Shown here in pieces: positions 57,001-64,000 of a DNA stretch of 64,000 nt. Source of the stretch: Marsupella aquatica. Taxonomy: Eukaryota > Marchantiophyta. Below the pieces are notes generated by a model that had not been told where the DNA came from, ran no database searches, and worked only from the letters and a program-made list of their open reading frames with translations. The stretch's first letter is position 1. The number at the start of each line of letters is the position of its first letter. The translations under genes were made by a program, and so were the position numbers. The stretch is from assembly GCA_973895155.1 (NCBI GenBank), contig OZ316893.1, positions 27,032,001 through 27,096,000 of the forward strand, in the 5' to 3' direction.

Positions 57001-58260
57001 CGATGAGTACTAGGAAATATTTGAATGGCCCGCTTGGAGGGTCGATGGGGCCGCATACATCTGCATTGAGCTGCTCCAAAAAGTTGGGGATCCTGTAGAC
57101 TGTTTTTGGTATCGATGGGCGTGTTATCATCTTGCCCTGTGAGCAGGCCATGCACTGTGGGGCCATGGCGTTTGGTTTGGCCGTCTGTGGGATTCCTTTG
57201 GAGTCCCTAATTATTCTGGTGTACATATTAATGCCTGGGTGGTCGAGTCTGCAATGCCAGGTATATGTGATATCCGATGTATCCTTTTCAATGTGGTATG
57301 ATTGTATGTTAGCTGCATATAGTCCAGGTGGGATTAGTGGTAAGTTCTCCATAATATGTGGTAATCCTTCCTTGTTCTGTATTAGTTGTAGGATTTCAGT
57401 TTCGCCTTGTTTTGCTGTTCTTAGTTCATAGTTATTCGCGCGGATATCCTGAAAGCTGATGAGGTTTCTGGTAGCTGTAGGGGCGTATATAGCTGCTGCT
57501 ATCGTAATTTTGGTCCCGCCTGGGAATATAATATGCGCTTTTCCTTTGCCTTCTTCTATTTGGTTGGGGCCTGCGATAGTTGTCATCGGTCTAGATGATG
57601 GGGTGATAAAGTCAAAATATTTGCTTTGTGTCAGTATTGTATGTGACGTTCCGCTATCAATAATGCATATATTGGGGTTAGTTAATGGTGATGTATACAG
57701 GTGTGAGATAGTAGTATGTGTTTCAATTGGAGCGTCTGCAGGATCTTGGTATGTCGCTATATTTTCTTCGATTTCCATATAGTTGCCTTGTGGGTTTTGT
57801 CTCGTTAATATGCGTTCATTTGTATAGCGTTGTGCCACTTGGTCAGATGCTCTGCATATCTTCCTGATGTGGCCGATCTTACCACATCTGTAGCATAGTT
57901 TCTGATTATCGTTTGTTGGGTGATTTTGTGGGTTTCGCCATGTGCCCCTGCTTCTGTTGGTGCCACGGTTCCAGGTAGTTCTTTGTGTGGGGAGCGGGTT
58001 TCTGCCCTGGTAGGGGTATCTCCCTTGTCCCCTGAATTTTCCTCTGCCTCCCCTGAATGGTTTTCTTCCTCTTGTGTTGTCTCGTCGCCCGTCTTGGTAA
58101 TTTCCATAGTGTGATTTGGGTCGATTGGGTGGTGGTTCTGATCCTGCTGGTCTTTTTCTTGCGTTATGTAGGGCTACAATTTGTTGTTTCTCTTCGACTA
58201 ATAAATGTGCAATGAGGTCGAAGTAGGTCGTAAAATTCATATTTCGGTATTGGGTTCCCA
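54077..58260 (-). pseudogene. Copia-2 gag C-terminus and pol, one in-frame stop
   Basis: The reading frame runs 58240-55262 and continues after a TAG (55259-55261) to 54077. Relative to residue 1 at 58240 there is an RGG-rich stretch, a zinc knuckle CYRCGKIGHIRKIC (116-129) and protease IIDSGTSHTIL (from about 193). Then come GAG-pre-integrase HCRLDHPG, integrase NADVCGPIDPPSGPF and RVDGAGEF, and reverse transcriptase LVAKGYTQ, VVTAYLYG. After the stop come the YVDDVNLFG catalytic motif and RNase H (YTDAGYLSD; SNHSEVIALYE). The stop lies in the conserved GL(K)QSGRIWY motif, at a lysine in relatives, so an A-to-T change is likely. Otherwise the frame is open for more than 1,300 codons, indicating recent activity. 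Confidence 0.92.
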
Positions 58261-58263
58261 GGG

Positions 58264-58716
58264 CTATATTAGCTTCTGGAATGTTGACAGTGTTTTATCA
58301 ATGCGGTCGTTATCGTTTACTGGGTGGCCGCACATTTCTAGTTGAGATGTGATTCGGAATAAGGCGCTGTTATAATTTGCAATTGTTGTGTGGTCCATGA
58401 CTCGCAGGTTGTGCCAGTCCCTGCGTGCTTCTGGGAGCCATATTTCGTGCATGTGGTCGAATCTGGATTTGAGTTGATCCCATAGCTTGCGGGGATTTAC
58501 CTCATTCATATATTCGTTCTTCAATTGTGGTGATAGGTGTTGCCTCAATAGAAACGCGGCTTTAGCTTTTTGTTTGAGGGTTAGATTTGCATCTGTATAT
58601 AGTGTATCTTCGAGTTCTTGAAATGCAAAATATGTTTCGACATCTGTGATCCATGTAAGGTAGTTCGATCCGTCTACCTTTAATGCAGGGAAGTGTAATT
58701 TCTCTATGGTATTCAT
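58264..58716 (-). pseudogene. Copia-2 gag N-terminus, frameshifted
   Basis: Starts MNTIEKLHFPALKVDGSNYL, parallel to Copia-1 gag, and continues with the copia gag core (LLRQHLSPQLKNEY; PRKLWDQLKSRFDH). It terminates at TAG 58264-58266 just after STFQKLI. In the next frame the expected continuation (ANIALGTQYRNMNF) is present, so a single-base loss near 58270-58278 separates gag from the rest of the polyprotein. Copia elements normally encode one gag-pol frame, so this is read as a mutation, not programmed frameshifting. Confidence 0.85.
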
Positions 58717-59151
58717 TCTTAATACAATTTGGGATTGTAATGTTTAGTTACAATTGAATATGGAGGTTGCAGGGATTTGGTATTGGTATACCAATTATGG
58801 TTGTCGTGTGTCTATCCTTGGTCTTCGGTATGATGAATCTTTGATGGCGCGTCTCGTATTAAATTGCGCTCAATTGGATGTGTAGCGATTTCTAGTTGAT
58901 GGGGAAAAATTTGGGCTAAACAAGCGATATGGAGTAATTCTAATTGGTGAGGTGTTCTATATGTTCTCAGTGCCTGTACATTGCCCAAATAGCGATGTGC
59001 TAGCGCTGAGAGGGGAAAAAAAGGTGGGGGTCGGTTTGGGCGGTTATTGGGAGGAGGGAGAAAAAAAAGTGCCTTTTAAGAGTATTTTACTCGTGAAAAC
59101 ATCGAGGTGATCGAATTACCAAAAGACTGATTTCAGCAAAAAAATGACTAG
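58717..59151 (-). other. Copia-2 leader up to the assembly gap
   Basis: Sequence 5' of Copia-2 gag. No LTR or primer-binding signature is recognisable before the run of Ns. Confidence 0.5.
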
Positions 59152-59251
59152 NNNNNNNNNNNNNNNNNNNNNNNNNNNNNNNNNNNNNNNNNNNNNNNNN
59201 NNNNNNNNNNNNNNNNNNNNNNNNNNNNNNNNNNNNNNNNNNNNNNNNNNN
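59152..59251. other. Assembly gap (100 N)
   Basis: Exactly 100 unknown bases, the size commonly used for gaps of unknown length. Reading frames passing through it are artefacts. Confidence 0.99.
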
Positions 59252-60330
59252 AGACCAATCAGTCTCTTCTCTCTCCATCGAAGCAGCAAAAGACACAGAA
59301 TGTCGGGAATTGGCGGCCGAAGAAGAGACGGTTGGCAGGGCAAAGCTGTTCGTAGGTCATATAAGGAACTCGATGCAATTGCTTTTGAAACCTCACAAGA
59401 TTCGACAGTAAATGAATGAAACTGGGATACAGAGAATTGACGCTTCAAGAACCAAAGAGATCTGCAACATTAAAATGTCAGCACTAGTCTCCGAGATGTG
59501 CGAAAAGTCTGTCCACGCATTATGGCATTGATTGCATTGCATCGCAAGATTTGAATGACAGAACTAGTTTGAAAGGGTCCGATCACGCCGTTCCATGCAA
59601 AAATATATATATATATATATATGCACGCAGATCGATTGAGTGCATATCATTCACTCAATCTTCCTGGTGTCAAGGAGCTTCTGTAAATAATCAACTCTCA
59701 TGCTCGAATCTCTCATGCTTCTCAGTCCCTTGCGCTCCAAGCAAAAACTTACTCAAGCTAAAATTTCGTTCAGTCTGGGCGTCTGGCGCACATCGGAATT
59801 GGTTAAGTCTTCGTTTACCATCCATCACGCTGCTGGACTGGCAAGCACTAAGGCACAGATTGAGGCAGGCTTGACTCTACTCATATGCTTGAACACGTCT
59901 CATTTTCGCTTTGCAATGAATGAATAGTGTAGACATAAAAGCTGCGATTTCCACTGAGACATGTGGGAGTGAGCACAAAAATTCAAAATTAAAAGTAGAA
60001 CGAATTAAATTACAGTATGTGGCATGAGGTCGACGTTGGCAACACGGTGCCGTAGTCAGCTCGGACTCTGAGAGCCTGACTGCAGTGGGAGACTTTCAGC
60101 GGGCTGCCAACGCAATTTGAATTGTACACTACTACACAAGTGGAATGAACGAGAGAGAAAGCCTGGCACGGAATCTCGGACTTCAGGGTGTGTACTGAGG
60201 TGGTAGGACATCCATTGACAGAGGAAGCACTATGTCCAAGCCGGAAGTACAGTACAGCAGATCATGGAAGGGCTAAATGGGAACAGCATCATGAATAAAG
60301 CCGGATTGGCTTTTGAGTTCCACTTCTGTG
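59252..60330. other. Unassigned sequence after the gap
   Basis: A possible first exon begins at ATG 59299 (MSGIGGRRRDGWQGKAVRRS) and stays open to 59419, but no family is recognised and no continuation was found. An (AT)n run lies at 59602-59622. Confidence 0.3.
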
Positions 60331-60332
60331 GG

Positions 60333-60535
60333 TTGTGAGCAGCAAATCGAACAATAGAATACCGTTCTGTGCTTTGTGAGCAGCGAATCGGACAATAGAA
60401 TACCATTATTCTGTGACTTGGGTGAGCAGCGAATCGAAGAATAGAATACCATTCTGTGACTTGTGTGAGCAGCGAATCGAAGAATAGAATACCATTCTGT
60501 GATTTGTGAGCAGCGAATCGAGCAATAGTAAACCA
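60333..60535. repeat. Minisatellite, ~41-bp unit, five copies
   Basis: The unit is close to GTGAGCAGCGAATCGAACAA TAGAATACCATTCTGTGACTT. Copies differ by 1-6 bp length changes. The minus strand is stop-free across the array, yielding a Ser/Arg/Cys-rich repeated peptide without known similarity. Confidence 0.85.
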
Positions 60536-60689
60536 TTTCCAGGAGGCTGCGTCCCTGGAGGGGTCATCCGTACTGCACTTGAGTGGGGAACATGTTCACA
60601 ACAGACTGTGTTCTCTAAGGACACATTAATAAGTTTTCAAAAAGATCGTGTGTCGCCACTTTCGTTTTATTCATCTCCAATTGCGCAGT

Positions 60690-61560
60690 TACTTCGGGGA
60701 CGAATGGAATCCTGATAGTTTATTCACAACCTCTAGCTTTCGTGCCGTCGTGATAATTCATAGCATGGCATGGCCGTATTTCCGTTATGGAATTCACAAC
60801 TTTCGCCAATCGAGCTTCACTCATAGCCTCGAAAGAATTTAGAAAGGAATAAGTTGCACTCTCCTCGTATCAGTTTTAGCCAATTCATGTTGTCCATTTG
60901 GCCATGATATGATCACTCGAGTAGATTCTTATCCACCCCCAAACATTTGCCAAAAATTGAGGCTAATTGTTAGCTTTGGTGCTGTCGTGATAGATAATAG
61001 CATATCATGGCCATATGATAAAGTTTTCCCTCATGGAATAAGCCAAATGCCTAAGTTTTGCTCACAAATAGATGATGAGTACAATTGTGTTAGTTTCCAG
61101 TTCCACCCGGGAGCAGTACCCCTAGAGTCCAAAGTTGTATTCTACGGCTTCACTCTAGACCAGATGCCCTTATTATAGCTTTTGGTCGCTCTTTAATAGC
61201 TAACCAGAACTTTATCTAAGCGAGTTTCACTTATCGCCCCAAAACTTTCTGAAAGAAATAACTTGTACTATCATTCTATTTTTCAGTAAATTCATGTTGT
61301 CAGATGGGTATCACATGATCAACCAAGTAGATTCTTCTCTGCCCCCAAACAGTCACCAGAAATTTTAATGGAGGCCAAGGTTTTCCTTTGTTGCAGCTGT
61401 GAAAGTTTATGGCATGGCATGGCAGTAAAATGCTTTCCATAATGGAATACTAGCCTCAATGCCCGAGCTTTGCTCATCAGAGTGTCAGTTTCCAGTTCTA
61501 GTTGTGCCCTAGAGTCTTCATTCTACACTATAGGCCCCTATCCTAGCTTTTCATTGTTGT
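60690..61560. repeat. Diverged direct repeats, ~410-bp unit, about 2.5 copies
   Basis: Landmarks GTAGATTCTT...CCCCCAAAC (60918, 61325), ATTCATGTTGTC (60883, 61292) and the CATGGCATGG-type block following GTCGTGATA or its variant (60741, 60979, 61398) recur in order, the first copy being shortened. No coding capacity is recognised. Confidence 0.6.
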
Positions 61561-61599
61561 TAGATAGATACAAATTTTGCTAGTTAAGTTCACTCTGAG

Positions 61600-62239
61600 C
61601 ATCCCCACCGGACGAGGCAAATAGCTGCCCGGTGAGGGTTTTACCGCAGGGAAGACTGTGGGGGGATATTTTCATCCCCACTGGGACACGGCATTTTTAA
61701 AAACACTGCCCCGTCTCGCCAAAATAGACCTCACGCACACTACCCCTGCCCTCTCAAACACTCCATTTGAATTGCACGGAGGAGAGTTGTGGATCTGGGA
61801 AGAAATGGACCGCTCTGCCTTCACTAGGGGGGCGCCATCCTTGTGGTGGGACTGGAGGACTATCAACAAATGTTTGCCGCGGCTCCTTTTGCCGCGGTAG
61901 AATGGCAGGACTGGTGGGGTACCTTATAGTACTCAGGCTAGTTACTATAGTAGTAATTTATAGTTTAGACTATAAGTTGAGATGTGGTAGGCAGGCTCTT
62001 AACCTGGGAGGCATAGTTTTCAGTATTTTCATTCAGTTTTGGGCAGAAAGGGCCAACCCTTAGCCCGCCCTTGAGCCTAAGCCTCACTCCTTGCCCTGCC
62101 CTTAACTGATGGCCAAGGGTTTCAGGGATGGTTGGTTACATCCTTACATGTAGTTTAGACATTACATGTATGGATCTGTTATCAGAAGCGATTGTGCATT
62201 TTTTCATGCCCAGCTCACCTTGTTTTTTAAGTCTAGAAA
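61600..62239. other. Spacer, no gene recognised
   Basis: A GC-richer piece at 61600-61920 is open on both strands (for example 61658-61900) but shows no recognisable motif. The rest is ordinary spacer. Confidence 0.35.
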
Positions 62240-62440
62240 ATTTGAAAGATTCCACCTCACTGAAAAGTCGTTGCCACTTTCGACAGAAATTCTCCAGAAT
62301 GTAATCTTAGACTAGCCAGTTTCCCAAGGAACTAAAATCTGACTATTGTCATTAAATCTAGGGAGATCCAATGGTCGAAAATTATTCTAAGAAAGTCAAT
62401 TAATAAATATTCATAGCATCTTCTCCTTCACATTGGCGAA
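62240..62440. repeat. Dispersed ~200-bp repeat (copy 2; copy 1 at 26.62 kb)
   Basis: Colinear with 26620-26860: CCACCTCACTGAAAAGTCG, CCACTTTCGACAGAAATTCTCC, AGCCAGTTTCCC, TTAAATCTAGGGAGAT, ATTCTAAGA and TAAATATTCATAGCATC-like ending. Same orientation. Confidence 0.65.
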
Positions 62441-64000
62441 AAGAAAAAGCTTTTAAAAATACCCTCGTTGCACCACCATATCCTGGCACTTCTTCAAACT
62501 TCATGGTCCATGCAGGCTTTTCTTTATTAGTTCAAGTACGAAACTCTTTTATTCTAATCAACGGCTGAATAAAAAATGAGTTCATCGGCAACGAAAACGA
62601 AGGATGCGCTTAAATGGCGGGAACAAGCATCACGACCGAGACATCCGGTGGAGATGCTCCGTCCCATCGACGGTCGACAACTCACAAAGAAACGGATCGC
62701 ACGTCGTTACATGGAGCAGAATGATTCGGCCAGAATTTGGAGTACAGAATCTGAAAGTTGATTCGCTGCTACAGCGACCAGAATCTTTGTCCGTTCTGTT
62801 ATTTCACATTGAATGGCATCACAGAGAAACGAAGGAATACAGTACTGTACACGTGTAGAGGCGTCGAGTATCAAAGACGGGCACAAAGGGACAAACATTG
62901 TCATCCGCTCTAAGATCCTTTTTGAGGCCACTAAAAACGATCCTATATCCTCGTTTGACGCACGCTTTTTGTTTTTGGCCCTCCGATAGAATATACCATA
63001 GTGCTGCTCTGTGGAGGGGTTAGTGTTACCTTTAATATATATATCAGAGTGTAAAAAAAAGGCCAAAATGCCAAACAGGGAGACACGATGACAAAAGAGA
63101 GAGATCCAATAAAGGGAGTGAAAAAGCCCAACAGGTCCGACAACTTAAAAAAAGCCTCATAACAACAAAAAAACACTAAGAAGCAGAGTACTAAACAATC
63201 TAGGGGGCCAAAGATCTTACTCTACACAACGGCCTATGAGATATTTTTTTATTAATTTGAGTGAACTTAGAGGAGAACCTTCACAAATAAGTTCATTCAA
63301 ATCTTGATTGGGAATTCTTCCTCTGATATTGTAAAAATACCGAAAACTTATTGAGTAAGACACTGAATTTAGGGCATACAATTGGGTTGGGAGTCACGAT
63401 ACTGCTCGCTGACGGAGGGTGCACAGAACTACAGGTTTGCACTTACCCATAATGCAAACCCCATTTAGTGCACAAAGGATGCTTCGTCCAGCGAGTGTGG
63501 ACTTTAGAGAGAGGGTTAACTTTCGTCAAATTTGCATAAAAAGCAAAATAGCTTAGAATGTTTGGAAACCTCAAGGAATTTTATAGTGAAGAGAGTTTAT
63601 TTTCAGTGACTTTATTATTTTTAAATTTAAACAAATAGAGGAGAGTAGGCGTTGTTATTTTATGGAGCTATTTGCACAGAACCTCAAAGGAAATTTTCCA
63701 TGTTAATTTTAAGAATATTCTAATATCTGCCGTCAGCACCATCGTTTTAATATATATATATTAGTTCTAAAACTAACCAAAGCACGGAGCATAATATTTA
63801 GGCGTTGGTTTTAATAAGAAATGTTTTTGTTTCAACCCGCGTGGCACCTCGAAAGAACTTTGTGATGTAAATTATAAGGATTCTGATGTAAGCACCGACT
63901 TTCTAGTGTATGCTGTGTTTTTTAAAATTCATTAATATTCCGCGTAGAACACTAACGAACCTCTGTCGTATCTGATTTACGATTTGAAGAATGAAACGAA
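62441..64000. other. Terminal stretch, no confident gene
   Basis: An ATG-initiated frame at 62576-62761 (MSSSATKTKDALKWREQASR) is basic and 61 codons long; it lacks recognisable similarity and is not called a gene. The remainder is AT-rich with short (AT)n runs near 63037 and 63750. Confidence 0.35.

Larger units (their letters stand above)
53301..59151 (-). mobile_element. Copia-2: Ty1/copia element, nearly intact, 5' LTR not seen
   Basis: On the minus strand, gag starts at 58716, pol follows, and the product ends at 54077. Beyond lie about 630 bp, a polypurine tract (AAGGGGGAG, rc of 53442-53450) and a candidate 141-bp LTR. Protein similarity to Copia-1 is extensive through gag, integrase, reverse transcriptase and RNase H, so the two are related but distinct families. 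Only two coding lesions are visible. No second LTR copy is found between gag and the N-gap at 59152, so the 5' end is either inside the gap or lost. Confidence 0.88.

Noticed and set aside
58264-58278. Programmed frameshift between gag and pol in Copia-2
   Set aside because: Copia elements normally use one gag-pol frame, Copia-1 has no shift at this site, and no clear slippery heptamer plus structure was seen.
62576-62858. Small basic protein gene near the right end
   Set aside because: Two overlapping frames of similar length exist, neither with recognisable similarity or a supporting promoter; support is insufficient.

Overview
This window is nuclear DNA of a green plant, most likely a bryophyte or another non-seed land plant. 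The gene set points that way: a fused TENA-HAD thiamin phosphatase (TH2 type), a minus-end kinesin-14 of the ATK type with 17 GT-AG exons, and a TANGO2/NRDE protein. Short Ty1/copia elements, LINE debris and abundant minisatellites fill most of the rest. One run of 100 Ns (59152-59251) marks an assembly gap. No rRNA, tRNA, CRISPR array or operon-like organisation was seen. The species cannot be fixed from the sequence alone.

Layout. 1-4.5 kb: foldback element, short tandem duplications, no convincing gene. 4.6-7.6 kb (+): TH2-like gene. Its HAD phosphatase half is well conserved and its TENA half is strongly diverged. 8-9 kb: short tandem repeats. 9.4-12.6 kb (-): remains of LINE retrotransposons. 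14.8-20.9 kb (-): complete kinesin-14 gene; all 17 exons join in frame to 862 codons plus stop. 21.6-31.6 kb: gene-poor repeats. 31.6-38.6 kb (+): full-length copia element (Copia-1) with 108-bp LTRs, a 5-bp target duplication and a heavily nonsense-mutated gag-pol. It sits beside a roughly 55-bp-unit minisatellite (38.7-39.3 kb). 39.4-40.7 kb: 81-bp and ~570-bp tandem duplications. 41.8-42.7 kb (+): intronless TANGO2-like gene. 44.4-45.5 kb: broken retroelement ORF1 with a DUF4283-like region. 48.5-48.9 kb: well-bounded MITE with TA target duplication. 50.0-51.1 kb (-): 5'-truncated non-LTR element with a restriction-like endonuclease domain and a 3' tandem repeat. 53.3-59.15 kb (-): second copia element (Copia-2), nearly intact (one frameshift, one stop), whose 5' LTR is not seen before the gap. 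59.25-64 kb: repeats and short ORFs without recognisable homology.

The three cellular genes work in unrelated processes: thiamin phosphate dephosphorylation, spindle or microtubule motility, and TANGO2-type lipid/haem/acyl-CoA homeostasis. They are not co-organised. The most unusual signal is in Copia-1. Its two LTRs differ at one base in 108, which suggests recent insertion, yet its single coding frame carries eight premature stops, six of them TAG. At one site an internal 87-bp duplication shows CAG changed to TAG directly, which fits cytosine deamination at CHG sites or spread of an already dead template. I found no clearly new cellular system.
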